64,000 nt of DNA from Phycisphaera sp. Lineage in GTDB: Bacteria; Planctomycetota; Phycisphaerae; Phycisphaerales; Zrk34. Of the stretch, positions 15,941-23,800 are shown one piece after another; position 1 is the stretch's first letter; the number at the start of each line of letters is the position of its first letter. The notes under the pieces are model-generated. The model worked only from the letters and a program-made list of their open reading frames with translations, ran no database searches and had not been told where the DNA came from. Position numbers and translations under genes: made by a program. Location of the stretch: assembly GCA_016125285.1 (NCBI GenBank), contig WGMA01000042.1:1-64000 (forward strand). Reading direction: 5' to 3'.

Positions 15941-16801
15941 TTAGTCCTCCTTGTAATTGGCGGGGGTGGTGGTGTTCTGGTCCGCGCCGACCAGACGCAG
16001 GTGAGGCGTGGTGGCGCTTTCCAGCGAAGACGACGCGGCTTTGGCGAGCTCGCCGCCGTCAATCCTGGGGCTGGGCTGGGGGTGGGCCATGCGCGCGTAG
16101 TACTCGTAAGCGGCCCATTCGAGCGGCAGCTCGTAGGGCATCTTCAGGCGGTTCTTGGCCACGTGCGTCGGGCCCTCGCACGTGCGCATCACGCGCTCGG
16201 GCTCGGTAACGTTGCGCACCTTCTTCGGGTCCGTCGTGGTCGAGTACGTGGCGAAGAACACCTCGTCGCACCACTCCATGACCACCGACGCCGCCAGCTT
16301 GTGCAGGCGCGGCGTGAATCGATCGAAGGCCGAGTCCTCGGGCGTCTGGAACTTCTCGATCTTGGTGTGCGCGATCAGCACGACCGCCATGCCGCGCTCG
16401 AACCGCAGCGCGTCGAGCGCGTCCAGGAACTTGCGCCAGTGGTTGAGCGCGAACGTGTAGCCCTTCTGGAACCCGATCTTCTCGATGTTCGAGACGTTCT
16501 CGGCCGTGCAGACCTCCTGCCAGATCAGCCGCTCGAGCCAGTCCAGCGAGTCGACGACGACCGTCTCGAACTCGTGTGGCTGGCTCCGGAGTTCAGCGAG
16601 GGCGTCCGTGACCTCGCCGAACGTCCGGGCCAGAGGGAGTTTGGCGCAGTCGATCTCGCCCAGGCCGTCCTCCGTCTGGATGAAGATCGGCTGACGCGCC
16701 GAGGCGCCGAAGGTGCTCTTGCCGACGCCCTGGACGCCGTGGATCATGCAGCGGCGCGGTGCGGGGCGTTTGCCGGTGTGGAGTTGTGACAGCAGGCTCA
16801 T
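15941..16801 (-). CDS. Sak4-like RecA-fold ATPase (phage recombinase)
   Basis: This 286-residue protein has Walker A HGVQGVGKST at residues 21-30, Walker B FETVVVDSLDWLE near 80, and the MAVVLIAHTKIEKF strand near 140. It belongs to the AAA_24/Sak4 group of minimal RecA-like phage recombinases, which promote single-strand annealing or strand exchange with an SSB partner. The adjacent DUF669 protein, RecE-like nuclease and RusA resolvase make a complete recombination set. The start at ATG 16801 has GGAG upstream. Confidence 0.85.
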   Translation of the reverse strand: MSLLSQLHTGKRPAPRRCMIHGVQGVGKSTFGASARQPIFIQTEDGLGEIDCAKLPLARTFGEVTDALAELRSQPHEFETVVVDSLDWLERLIWQEVCTAENVSNIEKIGFQKGYTFALNHWRKFLDALDALRFERGMAVVLIAHTKIEKFQTPEDSAFDRFTPRLHKLAASVVMEWCDEVFFATYSTTTDPKKVRNVTEPERVMRTCEGPTHVAKNRLKMPYELPLEWAAYEYYARMAHPQPSPRIDGGELAKAASSSLESATTPHLRLVGADQNTTTPANYKED

Positions 16802-16836
16802 GAAGTTGGCTCCTTGGAGAAAGTGTTCGTTTCAAA

Positions 16837-16898
16837 GGGGCTGGGGCTAAGCGAAGCTCGGCTCTTTAATGGATTCGCCGTTCGCCGGCCCCAGCCCC
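16837..16898. repeat. Long inverted repeat between nuclease and ATPase genes
   Basis: GGGGCTGGGGC (16837-16847) and GCCCCAGCCCC (16888-16898) are exact complements separated by 40 bases. They lie in the 132-base leader of the Sak4-like gene. No T-run follows, so attenuation or mRNA stability is more likely than simple termination. Confidence 0.6.
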
Positions 16899-16933
16899 GT
16901 GGTTGCGTGGGCGGTGGGGTTCCGTTCCGGGGG

Positions 16934-17758
16934 TCATATCCAGTCGAAGGTGCGCATGTCCTCGTAGCCGGTGGGCCAGGTGTTGGTTTCGCGGCAGCGC
17001 CGCAGCCGCTTGACCGCCTCCTCGTTCTCCTTCTGCGCCACCGCCAGCACGTCTTCGCCGATCCGCCATACACCGCAGCGGAACGGCGTCTTTTTCTCGA
17101 CGACGATCAGGTGAACCGGCAGCTCGCGCGGGTCGGTCAGCGCCGCCGTCGCGGTGATGGAGCGGTAGAACGCCAGTTGATGGGCGTAGCGGTAGCGACG
17201 GGAGTCGGACTCGAAGTAGTCCAGGTCGTCGCAGGTCTTGAGGTCGACGATCGCGGCGCCGGCCATGTGCGTGAACCAGTCGATGCGCACCTGGCAGTCG
17301 ATCTCGTGCCAGCGCGTCCGCAGCACCGCCTCCGCGACACCGAGCACGAGAAGCTGGCGCGCCAGTTCGTGCGACAGCACGCCCGCCGCCAACTGCTCGA
17401 TCTGCTGCGCCTGTTTGCTGCTGAGGACCGGTTTGCCCTGGGCCTCGGCCCACTTCTGGTAGGCCTGCGAGTCGCTCTTGAAGGGCTTGCCGGTGGTTTT
17501 GTTGATCGGGCCATCACCGACGGCGTACTCGGAGAGGAACTTCTCGCGCCCTTCAAGGATCAGCGTGTGCGCGGCCTTGCCGATCACGTAGGCAGGTCGC
17601 TCCTCGTCGTGCGCCAGACCGGTCTGCTTCCAGTGGTAGAGCAGCGGCGACTTACGGAAATCCGCGAGGCGGTGGCTGGACAAGTTGTCCGTGACCGCCG
17701 CGTGATACGCCTCGGCGGGTTCAAACACGAAGCGATCGGCGAGTTGGGTCGGGATCAT
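16934..17758 (-). CDS. RecE-like PD-(D/E)XK exonuclease
   Basis: This 274-residue protein starts at ATG 17758, which has GGAGGG seven bases upstream; a longer frame exists without a ribosome site. The N-terminal YHWKQTGLAHDEERPAYVIGKAAHTLILE segment is typical of phage RecE/exonuclease VIII-type nucleases. The catalytic motif appears as CQVRIDWF followed by AIVDLKTCDDLD, giving the D...(D)xK residues. YAHQLAFYRSI is the conserved QxxxY helix. It would resect DNA ends 5' to 3' to feed the neighbouring Sak4-like recombinase. Confidence 0.88.
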   Translation of the reverse strand: MIPTQLADRFVFEPAEAYHAAVTDNLSSHRLADFRKSPLLYHWKQTGLAHDEERPAYVIGKAAHTLILEGREKFLSEYAVGDGPINKTTGKPFKSDSQAYQKWAEAQGKPVLSSKQAQQIEQLAAGVLSHELARQLLVLGVAEAVLRTRWHEIDCQVRIDWFTHMAGAAIVDLKTCDDLDYFESDSRRYRYAHQLAFYRSITATAALTDPRELPVHLIVVEKKTPFRCGVWRIGEDVLAVAQKENEEAVKRLRRCRETNTWPTGYEDMRTFDWI

Positions 17759-18066
17759 CGGTTGCCCTCCGCTTGCGGGTGCCCCGACACGGGCAGCCAG
17801 GTGAGACTGGGGTTGCCGGTCACGGCGCACTGGCGCACCGGGCCGTTGGTCACGAGCCCGTCCTTGCGCAGCTCGGGCAGACGACGCGATGGGACATGGC
17901 GCTGCAGATCAGCGGCGACCGCGATCTCCGCGGCAGTCTGCCCCGGCTTCTTCCACACTTCGAGAAGGCACCGGTGCCGCTGACTGGCGGCGCGGCCGCT
18001 GGCTTCAACCTCGTCAGCGGCCTGGTGGGATGTGATCGGATCGTTTTTGCGTGCCATCGCGTGCAT
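17755..18066 (-). CDS. Small winged-helix DNA-binding protein
   Basis: This 103-residue protein starts at ATG 18066, which has GGAG eight bases upstream; an alternative start is 18057. Residues 4-60 form a helix-turn-helix pattern: KNDPITSHQAADEVEASGRAASQRHRCLLEV, then GQTAAEIAVAADLQRHVPSRRLPELRKDGLV, ending in a strand pair. It is the first gene of the minus-strand replication operon and overlaps the nuclease start by four bases. It probably regulates the early operon or aids replication. It lies next to the repeat-rich strand switch, its likely binding region. Confidence 0.75.
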   Translation of the reverse strand: MHAMARKNDPITSHQAADEVEASGRAASQRHRCLLEVWKKPGQTAAEIAVAADLQRHVPSRRLPELRKDGLVTNGPVRQCAVTGNPSLTWLPVSGHPQAEGNR

Positions 18067-18162
18067 CAGCGGTGCTCCAACAGGGTGTGTCACGAACCCG
18101 CCATCGAGTCGTGGTCCATATCGCGGACACCGTGTTGTTTGCCGCTGAGGCGCGAACTTGCT

Positions 18163-18257
18163 GGGTCACGGGGATGTGACCCTGTAAACACACATGCGCC
18201 ACATATGCGCCGAACGATGCGCCGCGTGAGCCTCTACTGCGCCACACATGCGGCGCA
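18163..18257. promoter_or_regulatory. Phage control region with palindrome and iterons
   Basis: This lies in the 325-base divergent gap. GGGTCAC (18163-18169) and GTGACCC (18176-18182) form a perfect palindrome with a six-base spacer. ATGCGCC then repeats at 18194, 18205 and 18217, one helical turn apart. GCGCC (18239) and GGCGC (18252) form a further inverted pair around ATGCGG. Such arrays are typical of phage operators or replication origins. The flanking winged-helix and sigma-like genes are candidate binders. The rest of the gap (18067-18162, 18258-18391) shows no gene. Confidence 0.6.
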
Positions 18258-18391
18258 GATGAGTTTGGCGGCGCAGCGCCCAGACGACAGACATGACCAA
18301 GTAACGCGCGGAGCATGACCCGCGTGACGTCGAGCACCCCGGAATGCGGTCTCGGCGCGAAGTCAACGGCCCCTCATTGAAAGGCCATGTC

Positions 18392-18952
18392 ATGCACACC
18401 AACAGCTACGTCGGAATTGTCGAACCGGAAGTGACCCGTCTCATCGTCAGCCGCGCCCGGCGCCTGCACATCAGCCCAGACGAGATCGACGATCTGCAAC
18501 AACGGATCGTGCCCGTGCTCGCCGAATTCAAATTCGATGCGTCGCGCTCCAACGGGGCCTCGCGCACCACCGTCTTGACCGCCGTGATCGATCGGCAGTT
18601 GCTGGCCCACCTGCGGACCACACGCCGCTACGCCGAGCACATCGAGCGCATGGGAAGCAGATACCGGGCGCTCGCCAGCGGCCGGCCCATCTGGCCCAAC
18701 CACGTCACGCAGCCCGAGCCCGTGGACCTGCGCATGGACCTGGCGGACGTGATGCAGCAGTTATCGCAGCGCGACCGCGTCGTCTGCGACGGGCTCAGCA
18801 AAGGCCAGACGATCAAGGCCATCGCCGAACGGCTCGGCTGCGGGCGCGACACCATCAACCGCGCCATCGCGCGTATCCGGAACATCTTCACCGCCGCTGG
18901 CCTGAAGGTGTGGGTCGATCCCGATTACCGCGCTGAACCGGGCCAGGCCTGA
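18392..18952 (+). CDS. Sigma-70-like (ECF-type) phage transcription factor
   Basis: This 186-residue protein starts at ATG 18392, chosen for the AAAGG upstream. Residues 25-85 resemble sigma region 2 (DEIDDLQQRIVPVLAEFKFDASR ... LAHLRTTRRYAEHIERM). Residues 115-165 match region 4: LSQRDRVVCDGLSKGQTIKAIAERLGCGRDTINRAIARIR with a helix-turn-helix. No promoter recognition can be predicted. Being divergent from the early operon and upstream of the recombinase, it may turn on late or integration genes. The alternative is a plain helix-turn-helix regulator derived from a sigma factor. Confidence 0.75.
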   Translation: MHTNSYVGIVEPEVTRLIVSRARRLHISPDEIDDLQQRIVPVLAEFKFDASRSNGASRTTVLTAVIDRQLLAHLRTTRRYAEHIERMGSRYRALASGRPIWPNHVTQPEPVDLRMDLADVMQQLSQRDRVVCDGLSKGQTIKAIAERLGCGRDTINRAIARIRNIFTAAGLKVWVDPDYRAEPGQA

Positions 18953-18968
18953 ACAGGGGGAAGCCGCG

Positions 18969-19214
18969 ATGACGAAATCAGCACATTCAACTGGATTGAT
19001 GTCGCCATTTGAGCAAGGGTGTCCGTCGTCCGACGCGGTCCCGTGCCGCCCGCCCGGCGCTGCGTGGATCACGGACGAAATGATCGAGGACACCAAGCGG
19101 CACTGGTCGCCGCGCTACGGATACGAATTGTCCGACGCAGAAGCCGTGGAGATTCTCATGAACGTCAAACGCCTGGCCCAACTGCTCATTCGGACGGGAG
19201 GTGAGGCACCATGA
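18969..19214 (+). CDS. Small protein coupled to the serine recombinase
   Basis: This 81-residue protein has a stop overlapping the recombinase start by four bases (ATGA). Its C-terminal half (WITDEMIEDTKRHWSPRYGYELSDAEAVEILMNVKRLAQLLIR) is helical and well structured. It might be a recombination directionality factor or an integration helper because of the coupling, but no motif proves this. Confidence 0.7.
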   Translation: MTKSAHSTGLMSPFEQGCPSSDAVPCRPPGAAWITDEMIEDTKRHWSPRYGYELSDAEAVEILMNVKRLAQLLIRTGGEAP

Positions 19215-20716
19215 TGCATTGCGTCATCTGGGCACGAGTCTCCTCTCGCGAGCAACGGGAAGGCTATTCGATCGACGCCCAGCTCCGTGTCACGCGCGAG
19301 CGCGCCGACAAAGAGGGCTGGCCGATCGCACGCGAATTCGTGGTCGCCGAGTCGGCCAAGCGGGGTGCCGAGCGCCAGGTCTTCAATCAAATGCTCAAGT
19401 GGGTCAAGGCCAACGCCCGCAAGCAGAAGATCGGCTTCATCCTCGCCCACAAGCTCGACCGCACGTGCCGGAACATCCGCGACGCGGTGCGGCTCCAGGA
19501 ACTCGAAGACACCTGCGACGTCAAGCTCGCCTTCGTCGAGAACCACTTCGGACCGGGCGCGGCCGGAGCGCTGTCGTTCAACGTCATGGCCGCCGTCGCC
19601 CAGTACTACTCGGACAACCTGCGGGCCGAGGTGCTCAAGGGGATCGAAGAGAAAGTGCGGCAGGGATGGGCGCCGGGCCTCGCGGCGTTCGGCTACGTCA
19701 ACGTCGCCGGCGACCGAGAGAACCCCGTCCAACTCCACCCCGTGAACTCGAACGCCGTCCGGCGCATCTTCGAACTTTACGCGACGGGGACCAAGACCTT
19801 TGAGCAGATCGGCGACATCATGCGGCGCGAGGGCTACGCCTACCGACCCAGCGAGCCGCGATTCCACCGCACCGCCGTGGGGTACATCCTGCACAACCCG
19901 TTTTACACCGGCATGGTTCGATTCCGGGGCGATCTGTACGTAGGCAAGCACGAACCTCTGATCGACAAGGCCACGTTCGACGAGTGCCAGCGACTGCTCA
20001 AGCGGAAGAACCGGCGCACCAACAAGATCAACCACTACCTCGCCGGCGGCATGTTCGTCTGCGGTCACTGCGGGTTCGGCATCACCGGCGAGAAGGTCGT
20101 CCGCCGGCAAAAGAACGGGAACGTCCACCAGTACGTCTACTACCGATGCGCCAATGTCTACCCTGAAGCGGACCACCCCGTGGTGCGCTGGCGGGAAGAA
20201 CAGCTCGAGGAGGCGATCCTGACGGACCTCAAGTCGCTTCGCATCGAAGATGAAGAGGACCGCCAGTGGTTTCGGGACAACCTTGTTGCCTCCCTCGGCA
20301 ACGAGGAAGTCCTGCGCGGGGAGCGGCTCAAGTCCCTACGCCGCCGCCTGGCCGACCTGGAGGCCAAACAGAAACGTCTGCTCGACGCGTACCTGGCCGG
20401 GGCCGTGGACAAGAACACGTTCACCGCCACGTCCGCGCAGATCAAAGAGGAAACGCAGAAAACCGAGGAGGACCTCCAGACCAGCAAGGCCGGACCCCTG
20501 ACTGGATTTGAACGCGTCCTGGAGGTCTTTGATCTGGCCCAGGTGGCCGCCGAACGATGGGAAGTTTTGGATAAGGCGGGTCGCCGGGAGATTTTGGATA
20601 CGATCTTATTGAAACGCACATTGAACGCCACAAGTCTTGAAACGACAAAGAAAAAGCCCTTTGACGTTTTCGCCAAAGGGCTCTTTTCCGACAAGAGTCG
20701 GGGCGACAGGATTTGA
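19211..20716 (+). CDS. Large serine recombinase (integrase)
   Basis: This 501-residue enzyme inserts or excises the element through a covalent phosphoserine link. The catalytic serine lies in IWARVSSREQ (residues 6-15). The resolvase domain spans 1-140 (LDRTCRNIRDAV and the SFNVMAAVAQYYSDNLRAEV helix). A recombinase domain follows (GYAYRPSEPRFHRTAVGYILHNPFYTGMVRF). A zinc ribbon at about 280-330 (CGHCGFGI ... YYRC) precedes a coiled coil at about 375-430. The last 25 codons are unusual. They read through a terminator hairpin (20655-20682) and end inside the 3' end of the tRNA-Pro gene, so the protein's C-terminus is formed at the attachment site. Confidence 0.95.
   Translation: MMHCVIWARVSSREQREGYSIDAQLRVTRERADKEGWPIAREFVVAESAKRGAERQVFNQMLKWVKANARKQKIGFILAHKLDRTCRNIRDAVRLQELEDTCDVKLAFVENHFGPGAAGALSFNVMAAVAQYYSDNLRAEVLKGIEEKVRQGWAPGLAAFGYVNVAGDRENPVQLHPVNSNAVRRIFELYATGTKTFEQIGDIMRREGYAYRPSEPRFHRTAVGYILHNPFYTGMVRFRGDLYVGKHEPLIDKATFDECQRLLKRKNRRTNKINHYLAGGMFVCGHCGFGITGEKVVRRQKNGNVHQYVYYRCANVYPEADHPVVRWREEQLEEAILTDLKSLRIEDEEDRQWFRDNLVASLGNEEVLRGERLKSLRRRLADLEAKQKRLLDAYLAGAVDKNTFTATSAQIKEETQKTEEDLQTSKAGPLTGFERVLEVFDLAQVAAERWEVLDKAGRREILDTILLKRTLNATSLETTKKKPFDVFAKGLFSDKSRGDRI
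20655..20687. terminator. Bidirectional terminator inside the recombinase gene, at the tRNA 3' side
   Basis: AGCCCTTTG and CAAAGGGCT form a 9-pair stem with an inner CG-TTTT-CG apex. CTTTT follows on the plus strand and TTTTT on the minus strand. It should end the tRNA-Pro transcript and, on the plus strand, the recombinase mRNA, yet it encodes recombinase residues KKPFDVFAKGLF. Confidence 0.8.
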
Positions 20717-20771
20717 ACCTGCGACCTCTGCGTCCCGAACACAGCGCTCTACCAAGCTGAGCTACGCCCCG
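20698..20771 (-). tRNA. tRNA-Pro (anticodon CGG), element attachment site
   Basis: The minus strand folds as a standard tRNA. The acceptor is CGGGGCG/CGCCCCG with discriminator A. The D arm contains GCTCAGCTTGGTAGAGC, the anticodon arm CTGTG-TTCGGGA-CGCAG gives anticodon CGG (proline, CCG codons), and the T arm carries GGTTCAAATCC. CCA is not encoded. The serine recombinase frame ends 19 bases into its 3' end, so the tRNA was rebuilt by element-borne sequence on integration. A second copy of the 3' end is expected at the left end of the element. Confidence 0.97.
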
Positions 20772-20784
20772 CACAGAACGGGAG

Positions 20785-20813
20785 ATTGTAGGTGTGGCTT
20801 TGTCGCGTTGCAA
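20785..20813 (-). promoter_or_regulatory. Promoter of tRNA-Pro
   Basis: On the minus strand, TTGCAA (20813-20808) and TACAAT (20790-20785) are 17 bases apart and end 14 bases before the tRNA 5' end. Confidence 0.7.
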
Positions 20814-20836
20814 GCGGCGGGGCGACGGCGGCTGAT

Positions 20837-23800
20837 TTAGCCGGGCGTGCCCTTGGCGGAATGATACTCGGCGGTCAGGGTCTCGACCTTGGCCTTCGCT
20901 TCGTCGACGGCCTTGCGTGCCTCGGCGATCTGCCCCTCGGCCTGCTGGGCTTCTGTGGTGGTGCGTTTGATGTTGGACTGGGCGACCTCGAGGCGCTTCG
21001 GCGCGGTCTCGATGGTCTTGCGGGCGTCGGCCAGCGCGGTCGTGGCTTCGTCGAGCTTCGCCTTGGCCGCGGCGTACGCCTTCTGGTCCTTGTCGACTTC
21101 GGCGCGGGCGGTGGCGACCGCCTTGTTGGCGGCGTCGAGTTCACCCTTGGCCTTGGCCAACGCATCGGTGGCGGCCTTGTGCGCGCCCTCCGCGTCGGCG
21201 AGCGACTTGGCTGCGGCGTCGAACGCGGCCTTGGCCTTGTTCGTGGCGTCGGCCAGCGGCTGGTATTGTTTGACCAACTCGGCGACCGCGTCGGCTGCCT
21301 GCTTCGCTTCGTTCTGACGCGCCGCGAGCGCGGCCTCGCTTTCCTTCATTGCTTTGTCGGCCGCGGCAACCGCGGCTTCGGCGGCCTTCCGCTCGCCGTC
21401 GATCTTCGCAAGGGCCGCGTCGGCGTTTTTGCGTTCGCCGTCGATCTTCGCAACGGCGTCGGCGAGGGGCTTGTACTCACTGTCGATCTTCGCGGCGGCG
21501 TCGGCGAACTGCTTGTGCTCCGCGGCGGCCTTGGCTTCGGCGTCGACGAGCTGTTTGTGTTCCGCTTCGAGCCTGGCGACGGCGTCGGCGAGCGCCTTGT
21601 CATCGGGCTTGCCTTGCGCGGCGGCTTTCGCCTGATTCAGCGCGTCGAGCTTGGTCTTCGTCGAGGCCTGGGCCGCGACGAGGGCGTCCTGTCGGGCCTT
21701 GGCGTCGGCCTGAGCCTTGGCCAGCGCATCCTGCTTCGCCTTGGCGTCGGCTTGCGCCTTGGCCAGCGCATCCTGCTTCGCCTTGGCGTCGGCCTGCGCC
21801 TTGGCGAGCGCGTCCTGCTTGGCCTTGAGGGCGTTGCGGGCGTTGTCGAGTTCCTTGTGTTTGGCGTCGCGTGCGGCGACGGCCTGCGCCGCGGCGGCGT
21901 CCTTCGCCTTCTGGGCCTCCTTCGCCTTGTTCAGTTCCGCGAGCTTGGCGCCGGCGTCGGCGTTGGCCTTGTTCATCGCGTCCTGCACCGGCTTCACCGC
22001 GGCACGCGCCTTCTCGACGATCCCGGCCTTCGCCTTGACGTCCGCGTCGGCCTTCGCCATGGCGTCGGTCTTCGCCTTCGCGTCGGCCTCCGTCTGCTGC
22101 AGTTGCTTGCGCGCGGCGTCGAGTGGGGCGGCGAGCTTGTCGGACGCCGCCTTGAGCTGCGCGACGGTCTGCTCGTGCTGCTTGATCTGCTCGGGGACCT
22201 CGCCCATGTCCTTCTGCGCCTTCTGGGCGTTGAGGCGGGCCTGATCCGCGGCGGCCAGCGAGCTCTGCATCTGCTCGGTCACGGATTCGAGCTGCGACTG
22301 ACGCTGGGTCAGCTCGATCCGCGCGGCGTAGAGGCGGGTGTACACCTTGCCAGCCTCGTACCGCCGCAACTCACGCCGGGCGTCGGCGACCGCGTTGGCC
22401 GGGCCGTCGAGCGTCGCGAGCTGGGCCTTGGCGTCGGCGACCGCCTTGGCCAGCGCGGGCATCGATTTGCCGAGCTGGTCGAGTTCCGCCTTGGCCTGCT
22501 TCAACGCCGCGTCGGTCGCGCCGTGGTCGGCGACGAGCTTCTTCTGCTTGTCGATCGCCGCGGCGTACGCGTTGGCGGCCGCGTCGCGCTTCTGGTTCGC
22601 GTCGTTGTTCGCCGCGGTGGCCTTCGCGACGTTCGCCTCGGCGGTCTTCGCCTTGCCGTCGAGGTCCGCGATCTTCTTGTCGGCTTCGGCGAGCGTGGAT
22701 TTGATCATGGCGAGCGCGGCCTTCGCGGCCTCGGCGGCCTTGACGACGTCGGGCAGTTCCGAGCCGCTCTTCGCGGCCTCGTCCGCCGCCGCGGCCGCCT
22801 TTTCCGCCGACGCCAGCGACGCCTGCGCCTGATCACGCTGCTTGACCGCTTTACCGTGTTCCACGACCGCGCCGGCGTGCGCCTTCTTCGCGGCGTCGAG
22901 GGCCTGCGCGAGTTTGTCGGCCTCTGCCTTCGTCTGATCCATCGCCTTGTGGGCGTTGTCGACCTCGCCCTTGACCTGTTCCACGTGCTTGGTCAGCGAC
23001 GCGAGCTTGGCCTCGTTGCCCGTGATCGACGCCTTGAGCTCGCCGTCGCGCTTCTGCGCCGCCGCGAGGTTCGCTTCGGCGTCTTGCACGGCCTTCTGCA
23101 TCGCCGGTCGCTGCGCCGCGGCCTTGTCCGCCTCGGCCTGAAGCGTTGCGATCCGCTTGTTGACGTCGTCGATGCGCATCGCGAGCGTCGCGGGGTTCTG
23201 CGCGAGATCGGCGAGACGCTTGCCGTCGGCGACGTTCCACACGCGGATGTCACCGGTCCACGCGCCGCCGATCGCCTTCGTCCCGTCGTGGTTGAACGTC
23301 GCGCTGAGCGCCAGGTCGTCAAACGCCTCGAAGTCACGCACCTTCTTGCCGTCGCCTTCCCACACGGTGACCTTCTTGTCACGACCGGCCGAGATCAGAC
23401 GCCCGTCGTGGGTGAACCGCAGGTCGAGCACGCCGCCGCCGTGGGCGTTCCACGACTTGATCTGGTTGCCGTTGAACATGTCCCACAGCTTGATGGTGCC
23501 GTCTTCGCTCGCCGACGCCATCACGTTCGAGTCGGCGCGCCAGGCGATCGCGGTGATCGCGTCTTTGTGACCGGTCAGGTCGTAGAACAGCTGGCCGTTC
23601 GCCGCCTCCCACACGTGCAGCCCGCCGTTGCGATCGCCGCTGGCCATCAGCACGCCGTCCGGGCTGAACGCCAGCGACATGACCCAGTCGGTGTGCTTCT
23701 TGATGAAGTAGACCTGTTCGCCGGTCGCGGTGCTGAACGCCTTGACAAGCTTGTTGGGGCCGCCGATAGCGATCATCGTCTGCTGCGGGTTGATGTCCGC

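Larger units (their letters stand above)
1..20771. mobile_element. Integrated tailed-phage element (prophage), right part, ending in tRNA-Pro
   Basis: Phage structural genes (protease-capsid fusion, portal, terminase), a phage replication and recombination block and a large serine recombinase are contiguous here. Beyond the tRNA-Pro gene ordinary planctomycete chromosomal genes begin. The recombinase gene ends inside the tRNA 3' end, which marks the right attachment junction. The left end, tail genes and lysis genes are outside the window. The portal and zinc-ribbon genes carry an apparent deletion, so the element may no longer form particles. That it is an integrated phage rather than an assembled phage contig follows from the contiguous chromosomal flank. 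Confidence 0.85.

Noticed and set aside
21701-21826. Tandem repeat as a separate mobile or satellite element
   Set aside because: Repeats are multiples of three, in frame, and encode regular heptads of the coiled coil.
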